A DNA stretch of 64,000 nt, taken from Flavobacterium daejeonense DSM 17708. Its GTDB lineage: Bacteria; Bacteroidota; Bacteroidia; Flavobacteriales; Flavobacteriaceae. The notes beneath the pieces are model-generated. The model did not search any database and was not told the DNA's origin. It saw nothing but the letters and a program-made list of their open reading frames with translations. The position numbers and the translations under genes are program-made. Below, piece by piece: positions 34,606 through 43,062 of this stretch (position 1 is its first letter; each line of letters starts with the position of its first letter). The DNA lies in NCBI RefSeq assembly GCF_000425425.1, contig NZ_KE384374.1:84930-148929 (forward strand), written 5' to 3'.

Positions 34606-35793
34606 ATGAAAAAGAAATTATTTGTTATACTGTTGATGTGTTCAATGGTGACTTTAGCTCAAGAAGGAAAAAAAACTTCAGAAGGCTATAATGTTAATAA
34701 AAAGAAATTAGGTTTTACAGCGGCCGACAGCCTATTTCAGGTAAATATTGGTTTTAGAATTCAAAGTCGTGCCGGATTTGAAAAAACAGAAGGAGAAACC
34801 GGTTTTTATGAAGGTGAAGTAAGAAGAATGCGTTTGAAATTGGACGGTTTTGTTTATAATCCAAAATTTGGATATAAAATAGAATTAGGTTTTGCGGCTA
34901 GGGATATGGTAACCTTAGACAATAAAAATGGAAATGTAATTCTGGATGCAGTATTCTTTTACCATCCTACTAAAAACTGGACTATTGCTTTTGGACAAAC
35001 AAAATTACCTGGAAATAATCAACGTGTGATTTCTTCGGGAGCTCTGGAATTTACGGATCGAAGTATTAATAACTCCAGATTTAATATCGATCGTGACTTT
35101 GGGCTTTTTGTAGATTATAGTCATGAAAATCCATCTAAGTTTGCTTACTCATTCAAAGGAGCTTTGACTAAAGGAGAAGGAAGAAACTGGGTTAAAACGG
35201 AAGATGACGGAATTGCTTTAACTGCAAAAGCTGAATTGTTTCCTTTAGGTTCATTTACAAAACACGGTTCGAATTTCGAAGCTGATTTAGAAAGAGAAAA
35301 ATCAGTAAAATGGATGGTTTCGGGAGCTTTTTCTCAAAATAATCACGCTTTAAGAAAACAAGGGCAATTAGGAAGTGAGTTGTACGAAGCAAGAACTATT
35401 AAATCGTTGTTTTTTGATACGATGTTAAAATACAATGGCTGGTCGCTTATCGGAGCTTATATGTCGGCTATGTGCGATGATCCAACTACAGTAAATCCTT
35501 TGGATATTACTAAAATACAAACAGTTTTTACAGGTCACGGAGTGGATACGCAGTTAAGCTATGTTTTTCCGTCCAATTACCAAATCGCAGCCCGATATTC
35601 TATTCAAAAAGCAGCTAGTGAAATTCAGGCTACTAATCCTGATGCTGATGAGTATGCTTTAGGTTTGTCGAAATATATTTTAGGTCACAAATTAAAAGTG
35701 CAAACCGAGGTTTCTTATAGAAATGACAAATACATTTCAGGAGACAATATAGGAACCTGGTATGTACGTGGTCAGGTGGAAATTGGATTGTAA
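34606..35793 (+). CDS. OprP/OprO-like phosphate-selective porin
   Basis: 395 residues: signal peptide (1-18, ending TLAQ), then a beta-barrel with the OprP-family segments LFQVNIGFRIQSRAGF, RRMRLKLDGFVYNPKFGYKIELGFA, FGQTKLPGNNQRVISSGALEF and a closing strand VRGQVEIGL. The porin lets phosphate or polyphosphate cross the outer membrane. It lies between phoBR and pstS and has its own Pho-box-like promoter, which supports a role in phosphate uptake. Anion selectivity cannot be read from sequence alone. Confidence 0.88.
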   Translation: MKKKLFVILLMCSMVTLAQEGKKTSEGYNVNKKKLGFTAADSLFQVNIGFRIQSRAGFEKTEGETGFYEGEVRRMRLKLDGFVYNPKFGYKIELGFAARDMVTLDNKNGNVILDAVFFYHPTKNWTIAFGQTKLPGNNQRVISSGALEFTDRSINNSRFNIDRDFGLFVDYSHENPSKFAYSFKGALTKGEGRNWVKTEDDGIALTAKAELFPLGSFTKHGSNFEADLEREKSVKWMVSGAFSQNNHALRKQGQLGSELYEARTIKSLFFDTMLKYNGWSLIGAYMSAMCDDPTTVNPLDITKIQTVFTGHGVDTQLSYVFPSNYQIAARYSIQKAASEIQATNPDADEYALGLSKYILGHKLKVQTEVSYRNDKYISGDNIGTWYVRGQVEIGL

Positions 35794-35806
35794 TTTATTA
35801 ATACAC

Positions 35807-35833
35807 TAACAATTAGATAATATTAACTTAACA
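35807..35833 (+). promoter_or_regulatory. Pho-box-like repeats before pstS
   Basis: TAACA-N6-TAATA-N6-TAACA, three repeats at exact 11-bp spacing, ending 20 nt before the -7 box. This is the clearest of the four copies in the window. Confidence 0.7.
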
Positions 35834-35861
35834 TTGAAGCGAAGTATCTAGTGTACTTTTG
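35834..35861 (+). promoter_or_regulatory. Promoter of the pst operon
   Basis: TTG at 35834-35836, a 17-nt spacer and TACTTTTG at 35854-35861 (full -7 match). It directly abuts the Pho-box-like repeats and lies 22 nt before the pstS ATG. Confidence 0.65.
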
Positions 35862-35883
35862 TATCAAAATTAAAACAAAGAAA

Positions 35884-36717
35884 ATGAAAAAGTCAAATTT
35901 AAAATTATACGCATTTTTAGCTGTAATCATGATGGTTGGATTGTCTTTTACAGCGTTGAAAAAAATCACTGTAAAGGGGTCTGATACGATGGTAATTTTG
36001 TCTCAAAAATGGGCAGAAGTATATATGGCAAAACATCCGGGAACTGTGATTCAGGTTACCGGAGGAGGTTCAGGTGTTGGTTTAGCAGCTTTGTTGAATG
36101 GTTCTACAGAAATTGCTAATGCAAGTCGTCCTATTAAACCGGCTGAGGTTCAAAAATTGAAAGCAAAATATAAAACAGCAGGAATTGAAATTCCATGTGC
36201 TAAAGATGGATTGTCTGTTTTCTTAAACAAAAACAACAAAGTTTCTGAGTTAACAATTCAGCAATTAGGAGATATTTATTCCGGAAAAATTACTAACTGG
36301 AAACAAGTAGGTGGGGATGATGCTAAAATCCGTTTGTACGGAAGAGAAAGCAGCTCTGGTACTTTTGAGTTTTTCAGAGAGCATGTAGTAAAAGGAGATT
36401 TTGTTGCTAACGTTCAAACTTTGCCTGGAACTGCTGCAATTGTTAATGCAGTAGCTAAAGATAAATACAGTGTAGGTTACGGTGGTGCTGCTTATGCAGA
36501 AGGAGTAAAAGATTGTAAAGTAAAGAAAGATGCTAAAAGCAAAGGAGTGTTGCCAACTGCTGCTACCATTAAAAACAAAACTTATCCGATTTCAAGATAC
36601 TTGTTTATGTATTTGAAATCAAGACCTACAGGAGAAACTAAAGCTTTTATTGACTGGATTTTAAGCCCGGAAGGACAAAAATTAGTTGTTGAAACTGGAT
36701 ATTTCCCGGTAAAATAA
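35884..36717 (+). CDS. pstS: Phosphate ABC transporter substrate-binding protein
   Basis: 277 residues. The signal peptide (1-22) lacks a lipobox, so the protein is free in the periplasm. The phosphate-binding loops are clear: KGSDTMV, TGGGSGVGLAAL and the helix-start GRESSSGTFEFFRE, whose Ser/Thr/Arg side chains hold the anion. The frame extends 11 codons upstream to a GTG, but that covers the -7 box, so ATG 35884 is used. A hairpin after the gene may give more PstS than membrane subunits. Confidence 0.95.
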   Translation: MKKSNLKLYAFLAVIMMVGLSFTALKKITVKGSDTMVILSQKWAEVYMAKHPGTVIQVTGGGSGVGLAALLNGSTEIANASRPIKPAEVQKLKAKYKTAGIEIPCAKDGLSVFLNKNNKVSELTIQQLGDIYSGKITNWKQVGGDDAKIRLYGRESSSGTFEFFREHVVKGDFVANVQTLPGTAAIVNAVAKDKYSVGYGGAAYAEGVKDCKVKKDAKSKGVLPTAATIKNKTYPISRYLFMYLKSRPTGETKAFIDWILSPEGQKLVVETGYFPVK

Positions 36718-36737
36718 TACAAAATAAATGAAGACAG

Positions 36738-36764
36738 TCCTTTATCACTACAACTGATAAAGGA
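36738..36764 (+). terminator. Hairpin between pstS and pstC (attenuator)
   Basis: A perfect 10-bp stem TCCTTTATCA/TGATAAAGGA with a 7-nt loop, followed by an interrupted T-rich run (TTTGTCGTATTTT). The weak run suggests partial termination or 3'-end protection of pstS mRNA. Confidence 0.6.
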
Positions 36765-36797
36765 TTTGTCGTATTTTATAAATTCTAAATTTTTAAA

Positions 36798-38033
36798 ATG
36801 AGTTCTCCAATTTCGAGTAAACAAAATTTTACCAGGGAGGGTCTGAAAAAACAATTCCGACTTTCCGAATTTTTGGCTGAGAAAATAATTTCTTCGGTTG
36901 CATTTTTGTCGATAGCTATCATCTTTTTGATTTTTATTTTTGTTTTTAAAGAGTCTTTGCCAATTTTTAGTTTAGGAAAAGAATCAGTAAAAGTTGAAAT
37001 GCAGCAATCTGCTTCTGTCTCAGGAGACCAACCCGAATCTTACGGTGGTGTTGAAACGGAAGATTTACAACCAGAGTCTTATGGTGGTTTGGAAACAGAA
37101 GATTTACAACCTGAATCTTACGGTGGTGTTGAAAAGGAAGATTTACAACCAGAGTCTTACGGTGGCGTAGAGAAAGAGGATTTACAACCGGAAACTTATG
37201 GAGATGTTCAGGCAGAACCATTAGTGGAAAATAATGATTCGGCAGAAGGTACAGCTAAGGAGGAAAAATCAAACTCAATTTGGGATACTTTATTAACTCC
37301 GGATTGGGTTCCGGTTTCCGAAAACCCGAGATTTGGTTTGTTAAGTTTACTTATCGGAACGCTGAAAGTAACCATTATTTCGATGCTTATTGCAGGACCA
37401 ATTGCTATTTTGGCAGCGCTTTATACTTCTTGTTTTGCTTCTAAACGAACTAAGGAAATCATTAAACCAATTATAGAAATGTTAGCTGCTTTTCCATCAG
37501 TTGTTATTGGTTTCTTTGCTTTGATGGTAATGGCTACTTTCTTTCAGGACATTTTTGGGTATGATTCCCGATTAAATGCTTTTGTAGGTGGTGTTGCGAT
37601 GGCTTTAGCGGCGATTCCAATTATTTATACAATTTCTGAAGATGCGCTTTCTTCTATTCCAAAAACCTATACTGAAGCAAGTTTAGCATTAGGAGCTAAT
37701 AAATGGCAAACGGCCTTTTATGTGGTATTGCCTGCGGCGACTCCCGGGATTTTTGCCGCTTTGTTATTAGGAGTAGGAAGGGTTTTTGGAGAAACCATGA
37801 TTGCTTTGATGGCAACCGGAAATGCAGCTTTGATGTCGGCAAATCCATTTGAAAGTGTGCGAACCTTTGCGGCAACAATCGGAGCAGAAATGGCTGAGAC
37901 CGTTTTTGGTGAAACACATTACAGCGTGTTGTTTTTTATAGGATCTCTATTATTCATTTTTTCTTTTGGATTAAATGCGTTGGCCGAATTTTATGTAAAG
38001 GGTAAATTAATTAAGAAATTTCAAGGGAAATAA
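36798..38033 (+). CDS. pstC: Phosphate ABC transporter permease PstC with a repeat insert
   Basis: An inner-membrane permease subunit of 411 residues, about 100 longer than the family norm. Helix 1 (about 32-50) is followed by a periplasmic insert with five tandem 13-residue repeats of the QPESYGGVETEDL type (78-142) and an acidic linker. The normal PstC core then follows: TLKVTIISMLIAGPIAILAAL, the EAA-type loop YTEASLALGANKWQTAFYVVLPAA and GVGRVFGETMIALMATG. The repeats are acidic and Tyr/Gly containing. Conserved core residues are intact, so transport is expected to work. Confidence 0.92.
   Translation: MSSPISSKQNFTREGLKKQFRLSEFLAEKIISSVAFLSIAIIFLIFIFVFKESLPIFSLGKESVKVEMQQSASVSGDQPESYGGVETEDLQPESYGGLETEDLQPESYGGVEKEDLQPESYGGVEKEDLQPETYGDVQAEPLVENNDSAEGTAKEEKSNSIWDTLLTPDWVPVSENPRFGLLSLLIGTLKVTIISMLIAGPIAILAALYTSCFASKRTKEIIKPIIEMLAAFPSVVIGFFALMVMATFFQDIFGYDSRLNAFVGGVAMALAAIPIIYTISEDALSSIPKTYTEASLALGANKWQTAFYVVLPAATPGIFAALLLGVGRVFGETMIALMATGNAALMSANPFESVRTFAATIGAEMAETVFGETHYSVLFFIGSLLFIFSFGLNALAEFYVKGKLIKKFQGK
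37029..37223 (+). repeat. Five 39-bp tandem repeats inside pstC
   Basis: Five in-frame 39-bp units encode the 13-residue repeats of the PstC periplasmic loop. Copies 1-4 differ at only a few residues; copy 5 is more diverged (QPETYGDVQAEPL). Copy number could change by slippage or recombination without breaking the frame. Confidence 0.9.
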
Positions 38034-38036
38034 AAC

Positions 38037-38981
38037 ATGGAAACAACAACTACAGAAATGAATAGTTCTTTGCTTTCAACTCAAAATAAGTCTTCAGATT
38101 TAAAAGGAAAACTGATTGTAGGGGCCACACAATTGGCTGTTTATACCATAATCGCAGTGCTTTTTGTGATTTTGGGAATTATAATATATGAAGGACGCGA
38201 AAAATTCTCCTGGGAATTTATTAGTTCTTTTCCAACCAATGGGATGACCGAAGGAGGAATTTTTCCGGCTTTGATTGGTACTTTTATCATGGTGATTGTA
38301 ATGTCGTTGGCAGCTGTTCCTTTCGGTACAATTACAGCGATTTATTTGACGGAATATGCCAGCGAAAGTTCCAAATTTGCGGCGGCAGTTCGTTTTTCGG
38401 TTCGAACTTTAGCGGTAGTTCCTTCGATTATTTTTGGACTTTTCGGACTTGGATTTTTTATCCAATTCGTTGGAACGGGTTTTGATACTGCTTTTAACGG
38501 AGGTGAATTACGATGGGGACAACCTAATATTCTTTGGGCGAGTTTAACGATGTCTCTTTTGACCTTGCCGGTAATTATTGTTTCGGTGGAAGAAGCTTTA
38601 AAAACGATTCCAAGAGAATTGCGTGAAGCGAGTTTGGCCTTGGGAGCAACCAAATGGCAAACCATCAAAAATGTAGTGCTTCCGGGGTCGGTTTCGGGAA
38701 TTATGACCGGAACCATTCTTGCGGTGAGCAGAGGTGCCGGAGAGGTAGCACCTATTTTATTTACCGGAGCGGCTTATTATTTGGCTACATTGCCGGGTTC
38801 TTTGAGCGACCAGTTTATGAATTTGGGTTACCATATTTATATTATGGCGACGCAGTCTTCTGATGTGGAAAAAACAATGCCTATTCAGTTCGCAACAACT
38901 TTGGTGTTATTGATTCTTACTTTGTCTCTTAACGTAATTGCAGTCGTAATCAGATCCAGAATTAGAAGAAAAGCAAAATAA
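38037..38981 (+). CDS. pstA: Phosphate ABC transporter permease PstA
   Basis: The second inner-membrane permease subunit, 314 residues with about six helices (first near 28-50). Family features: GGIFPALIGTFIMVIVMSLAAVPFG, the EAA loop LREASLALGATKWQTIKNVVLPG, and SRGAGEVAPILFTGAAYY. It starts 3 nt after pstC, so it is cotranscribed. The N-terminal ~25 residues are polar and variable. Confidence 0.95.
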   Translation: METTTTEMNSSLLSTQNKSSDLKGKLIVGATQLAVYTIIAVLFVILGIIIYEGREKFSWEFISSFPTNGMTEGGIFPALIGTFIMVIVMSLAAVPFGTITAIYLTEYASESSKFAAAVRFSVRTLAVVPSIIFGLFGLGFFIQFVGTGFDTAFNGGELRWGQPNILWASLTMSLLTLPVIIVSVEEALKTIPRELREASLALGATKWQTIKNVVLPGSVSGIMTGTILAVSRGAGEVAPILFTGAAYYLATLPGSLSDQFMNLGYHIYIMATQSSDVEKTMPIQFATTLVLLILTLSLNVIAVVIRSRIRRKAK

Positions 38982-39030
38982 TTTTGCTTATTAGTTGTTA
39001 AAATTTACTTTTAGATATAATAAAATAAAA

Positions 39031-39789
39031 ATGAAAGACGTAAAAATACAAGTAAATGATTTGTCATTGTATTATGGTGAAAAGAAAGCATTAAAGGAGA
39101 TTTCGATGCAGGTGCCGGCTAATAAAGTGACTGCTTTAATTGGGCCTTCCGGTTGTGGGAAATCAACTTTTTTGAGATGCATTAACCGAATGAATGATTT
39201 GATTCCGAGTGTTTCTATTACCGGGCAGATGCTTGTAGAAGGTGTCGATATTTACGATAAAAATGTAGATGTGGTAAACATCCGAAAAAAAATCGGGATG
39301 GTTTTTCAAAAATCAAATCCTTTCCCGAAATCCATTTATGAAAATGTTATTTACGGTTCCCGAATTAACGGAATTACCGATAAAAGAGAGTTAGATGAAA
39401 TAGTTGAAACCTCTTTAAGACAGGCAGCTATTTGGGACGAATTGAAAGACCGATTGGGCGACTCGGCTTTGGGACTTTCAGGAGGTCAGCAACAACGTTT
39501 GTGTATTGCCCGAACTTTGGCTGTAAATCCGGATATTATTCTTATGGATGAACCGGCAAGTGCTTTGGATCCTATTTCGACTTCTAAAATTGAAGAATTA
39601 GTTCACGAACTGAAAGAGAAATACACGATTTTGATTGTTACGCATAACATGCAGCAGGCAGCGCGTGTAAGCGATCATACGGCTTTCTTTTATATGGGAG
39701 AATTAATTGAGATGGGTAAAACAGATGCTATTTTTACCAAACCGGCCAAAAAGCAAACTGAGGATTATATCACGGGTAGATTTGGATAA
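39031..39789 (+). CDS. pstB: Phosphate ABC transporter ATP-binding protein
   Basis: A cytoplasmic ATPase of 252 residues. Walker A GPSGCGKST (38-46), the PstB-specific LRCINRMNDL after it, signature LSGGQQQRLCIARTLA and Walker B ILMDEPASALDP are all present, with the typical FGxNPFPKSIYENV-like segment (MVFQKSNPFPKSIYENV). The frame opens 12 codons earlier at a TTG (38995), but ATG 39031, after an A-rich leader, is the normal family start. Confidence 0.96.
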   Translation: MKDVKIQVNDLSLYYGEKKALKEISMQVPANKVTALIGPSGCGKSTFLRCINRMNDLIPSVSITGQMLVEGVDIYDKNVDVVNIRKKIGMVFQKSNPFPKSIYENVIYGSRINGITDKRELDEIVETSLRQAAIWDELKDRLGDSALGLSGGQQQRLCIARTLAVNPDIILMDEPASALDPISTSKIEELVHELKEKYTILIVTHNMQQAARVSDHTAFFYMGELIEMGKTDAIFTKPAKKQTEDYITGRFG

Positions 39790-39860
39790 AATTATAGAAA
39801 TAGTTTATAATTGTTTTTTATAATTTCAGTCTTAATATTTTTAAAAAAATAAAGTACAGA

Positions 39861-40523
39861 ATGACACACTTTGAAATAGAATTAGATAAGTTAAAAAATG
39901 TAATTCAAAAAATCGGAGCTTTAGCTGAAAACCAGGTGAATGAATCGGTTAAGGCCTTGCTTTCTGAATCGGTTGCCGAAGGGAAAGAAGTAAAAAAAGT
40001 TGAGAGCAAAATTGATAAATTGGATGTTAAGATTGACGAAATTTGTCAAAGAATTTTTGCTTTGCAACAGCCTGTTGCCTCTGATTTGCGATTTATCATG
40101 GCTTCGTTGCAAATTAGCAATGAGATGGAGCGCATAGGCGATTTGGCCATTAGTATCATCAAAAAAAATAAAAGCATAAAAGAAAAACACGATTTGATAG
40201 CAAAATTTGATATTGCTACCATTGCCAGAGAAGTCGAAGTGGTGATGGTAAAAACAAATGAATGTTTTTTAACCCGCGATTCTGAGGTTATTTCGTCTGT
40301 TTTTCCTTTAAATTATGCAATTAAGGCTAAGGTAGATGAGGTTATAGGAGCCATTATCAACGAAATGAAAACCAATTCTAAGGTTGTGGTTTCCGGAACC
40401 AATCTGGTTTTGGTTTTAAAACATTTAGAACGTATTTCGGAACATTGCAGCAATATTGCTGAATATGTGTATTTTATGGTTCATGCCAAAATTATCAAAC
40501 ACGAAAAGTTTGAAGATAAATAA
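39861..40523 (+). CDS. phoU: Phosphate-signalling protein PhoU
   Basis: It links Pst transport activity to PhoR so that the Pho regulon is off when phosphate is plentiful. The 220 residues form two helical-bundle repeats; the metal-binding-type motif LQISNEMERIGDLAISI (near 91-107) and its partner LKHLERISEHCSNIAEYVYF (near 190-209) are visible. It is last in the pst operon, 71 nt after pstB. Confidence 0.95.
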   Translation: MTHFEIELDKLKNVIQKIGALAENQVNESVKALLSESVAEGKEVKKVESKIDKLDVKIDEICQRIFALQQPVASDLRFIMASLQISNEMERIGDLAISIIKKNKSIKEKHDLIAKFDIATIAREVEVVMVKTNECFLTRDSEVISSVFPLNYAIKAKVDEVIGAIINEMKTNSKVVVSGTNLVLVLKHLERISEHCSNIAEYVYFMVHAKIIKHEKFEDK

Positions 40524-40530
40524 TTGATTT

Positions 40531-40590
40531 TATTAAAAAATAAAAAATCAGGTTTTCAATGAGAAGAACCTGATTTTTTATTTTTTAATA
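40531..40590. terminator. Long bidirectional terminator between phoU and the LuxR-type regulator
   Basis: Perfect 24-base arms (40531-40554 and 40567-40590) around a 12-nt loop, with A runs on one side and T runs on the other. It serves the rightward pst-phoU operon and the leftward kinase-regulator operon. Confidence 0.95.
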
Positions 40591-40597
40591 AAAATAG

Positions 40598-41236
40598 TTA
40601 GCCTTCCAGTCCTATAGATTTATTGTATAAGGTAATGAGTTCTACAATATTTCGGATGTTTAATTTGCTGAAAATTTTGTTTTTATGGGTGCTAACTGTG
40701 GTGAGTTGGATGTTTAATTTATTGGCAATTTCAATATTTCCGTCTCCATGAACCAGTAGTTCCGAAATCTCTTTTTCTCTTTTGGATAGTTTATCCAGCG
40801 GATTGATACTTTCTTTATTTGTAGAAGCTTTTACGAGATCTTTAATAATATCGGGAGTTAAATAATTTCCGGTTTTTAAGATGCTTTCTACGGCATTAGT
40901 GAGTTTCTTTTTATCGCTTAATTTGTTCAGGTAACCATTAGCTCCGGCAATGATGTACGGACAGGCATGAGTTTCTTCTTCATAAACCGAAAAGATAAGT
41001 ATTTTAACTTCAGGCTGAATGTTTTTGATTTCTTCAATCATTAGCGTATTTCTTCCGCCGGGGATATTGATGTCGAGTATAATTAAATCAAATTCTTTTT
41101 GTTTTAAGAGTTTAATGGTGTCACTAAAATTATCAGTTGTAGAAATAGAAATGTGTTTGACTTTTTCTTCTAATATGATAGAAACACCAGTTCTTACAAC
41201 AAGATGGTCGTCTACTATAAGGATTTCTTTTTGCAT
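40598..41236 (-). CDS. LuxR/NarL-type response regulator
   Basis: 212 residues: a receiver domain with acidic pair DD at 9-10, phosphoacceptor Asp55 in IILDINIPGG, then a LuxR helix-turn-helix (about 148-205: LSKREKEISELLVHGDGNIEIANKL and TVSTHKNKIFSKL). It is 11 nt downstream of its kinase gene, so the pair forms one operon. Targets are unknown; the divergent adhesin locus is a natural candidate by position only. Confidence 0.92.
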   Translation of the reverse strand: MQKEILIVDDHLVVRTGVSIILEEKVKHISISTTDNFSDTIKLLKQKEFDLIILDINIPGGRNTLMIEEIKNIQPEVKILIFSVYEEETHACPYIIAGANGYLNKLSDKKKLTNAVESILKTGNYLTPDIIKDLVKASTNKESINPLDKLSKREKEISELLVHGDGNIEIANKLNIQLTTVSTHKNKIFSKLNIRNIVELITLYNKSIGLEG

Positions 41237-41247
41237 AACTTCTTTCT

Positions 41248-42720
41248 TTAAATTAAGGACTTGTTTTGTTTAAAGTTAATATTAATGGTTACAGTAGTTC
41301 CATCATTAGTAGGGTTTGAAAAAGAGATGTCTCCTTTTAGTATTATCAAAAGTTCTAGTACTAAATGCAGACCAATTCCATAAGTGCTTAAGATTAGTTT
41401 TTCGGGGTCTCTGTTTTTAAATAAATTAGTATAATAGTCTATAATTTCCTGACTCATTCCTGTGCCGGTATCTTTTACCCAATAGGTGATTTTTTCAGTA
41501 TCGGATGAGGCACCAATTTCGATACTTCCTGAATTCGTATTTTTTATGGCATTGTCTAATAAATTATGGATGATGATTGAAATGATTCTGATATTAATGT
41601 CCGAATTTAAAGTATTATCGGTCTTATTTATAATTTGAGTGTCATTATTTGCGGCAATTTCTTCAAAAAAAATTTTTTTGCTTTCAATCAAATCATAAAC
41701 AGAGTACTCTTGCTGGTTGTAATCCCGGTCTTCGATGTATATTTTGGAATATTCGATAAGCGTTTTGGTAAAATCATACAGTTGCGAAGAGGATTTGTAA
41801 ATGGTACTTGCGTATTTGTAAGTTTCGGGATTTTTTGCTTTTTTGGTATTGCTGCTCAAATGTTTAGCAATAAGCTGGATGTATTTTAACGGACTGCGAA
41901 TATCATGGCTAATGGTTCCGATGATTTTTTTGTGTTGAATAATTTCGGTGTATAATTCCAGTTTGGTTCTTTCTAAATCATTAATGATGGCTTCCAGTTG
42001 TATTTTTTGTTGTTTTAATTCCTGTTTGGATTTGATAATTTTTTTGAGCATTCCGCTATAATAAACGCTGATAGAACATATAATAATACAGATAAAAAAA
42101 ATGTTGGTCAGCAAAAGGTAATAATTGGTTTTGCGGGTACCGTCGCCCATGAGTTCTGAAAAACGCTCTTCACTACGGGTAATACTGTGACTGAGTTTGT
42201 CCAGCTCTTCCAGAATTTTGATTTTTGTTGCTAAATCTAGTTTTTGTTTTTCTATTAATCGGTGTAGTGCAAAACCTCTATTGTATAATTGTGTATTTAA
42301 GTAGTCTCCATGTTTCCATTCCTCAATGGCATTTTGTAAAAACCACAGACTTTTAAAATTGTTAAAAAGCCAAATCATATCATTTAAATCCTCTTCATGA
42401 TTTTTACCTTCTCTAAAACCCTGCTTGATTGTTTCGGTATCTAGTTTTTTTGTTAATGCTATTCGGGCTTTTTTATCTCCCAGCGGAATATTGATGTTAG
42501 AAACAAATTTTGTCCAATATTCTTCTTTTGAGGTGAAAACATAATTTATCAAATTGCGGGTGGCAACATTATGTCCTTTGGAGTAGCGTGATTCTCCGTT
42601 TACATAAGCTCTTGTGGCTGAAAGTGTTTTTATCGTGTAGAAGTTAACTACTATCAACATCGAACAGGCTGTTAGTATTATAATTAAAAAAGTAATGGTA
42701 TTTGTTTTAGCTGGATTCAA
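41248..42720 (-). CDS. Sensor histidine kinase
   Basis: 490 residues: helix 1 (about 9-30), an extracytoplasmic helical domain of ~175 residues, helix 2 (about 204-226), a coiled coil (about 230-265), HisKA with His272 in TISHDIRSPLKYIQL, and an ATPase domain with N box IHNLLDNAIKNT, G1 DTGTGM and G2 STYGIGLHLV. The sensing domain resembles no family I recognise. A TATATTTG -7 box lies at 42806-42813 on the minus strand. Confidence 0.9.
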   Translation of the reverse strand: MNPAKTNTITFLIIILTACSMLIVVNFYTIKTLSATRAYVNGESRYSKGHNVATRNLINYVFTSKEEYWTKFVSNINIPLGDKKARIALTKKLDTETIKQGFREGKNHEEDLNDMIWLFNNFKSLWFLQNAIEEWKHGDYLNTQLYNRGFALHRLIEKQKLDLATKIKILEELDKLSHSITRSEERFSELMGDGTRKTNYYLLLTNIFFICIIICSISVYYSGMLKKIIKSKQELKQQKIQLEAIINDLERTKLELYTEIIQHKKIIGTISHDIRSPLKYIQLIAKHLSSNTKKAKNPETYKYASTIYKSSSQLYDFTKTLIEYSKIYIEDRDYNQQEYSVYDLIESKKIFFEEIAANNDTQIINKTDNTLNSDINIRIISIIIHNLLDNAIKNTNSGSIEIGASSDTEKITYWVKDTGTGMSQEIIDYYTNLFKNRDPEKLILSTYGIGLHLVLELLIILKGDISFSNPTNDGTTVTININFKQNKSLI

Positions 42721-43062
42721 TTTTATAGAGAATACTAAACGTTGTTAATTGCTGGATGAAAAGGATTGTAATGAATAGTTTGTGGTGATAAAAACTATCG
42801 CTTTACAAATATATCAATATATACAAATTTTTTTTGTAAGAATTAATCGATTTAAGAATTGAATTTTATCAGGATGTTAATCGATTTTATTTCCCTTTCT
42901 TGTAGGTTTATATCTACTTGTTTTCTCCGATTTTCGATATTCATTAATTTAATTTTGTGAATGAATCGTTATTGCTGCTGAATTTTAGGTTTTTTATAGT
43001 CTTACTATTCGGATAAAATCAGCTAAAATAAGATTTACAATCAAAATCAAATGCTTTAGATT
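42721..43062. other. 342-nt divergent region between kinase and giant surface protein
   Basis: It contains a minus-strand -7 box for the kinase (42806-42813, TATATTTG) and a plus-strand TAATTTTG at 42950-42957 that could serve the adhesin with a ~100-nt leader, though no TTG at the right spacing was found for either. No ORF or strong hairpin was seen. Confidence 0.5.

Noticed and set aside
37029..37223. Possible CRISPR-like array
   Set aside because: The 39-bp repeats are contiguous, without spacers, and are in frame within pstC.
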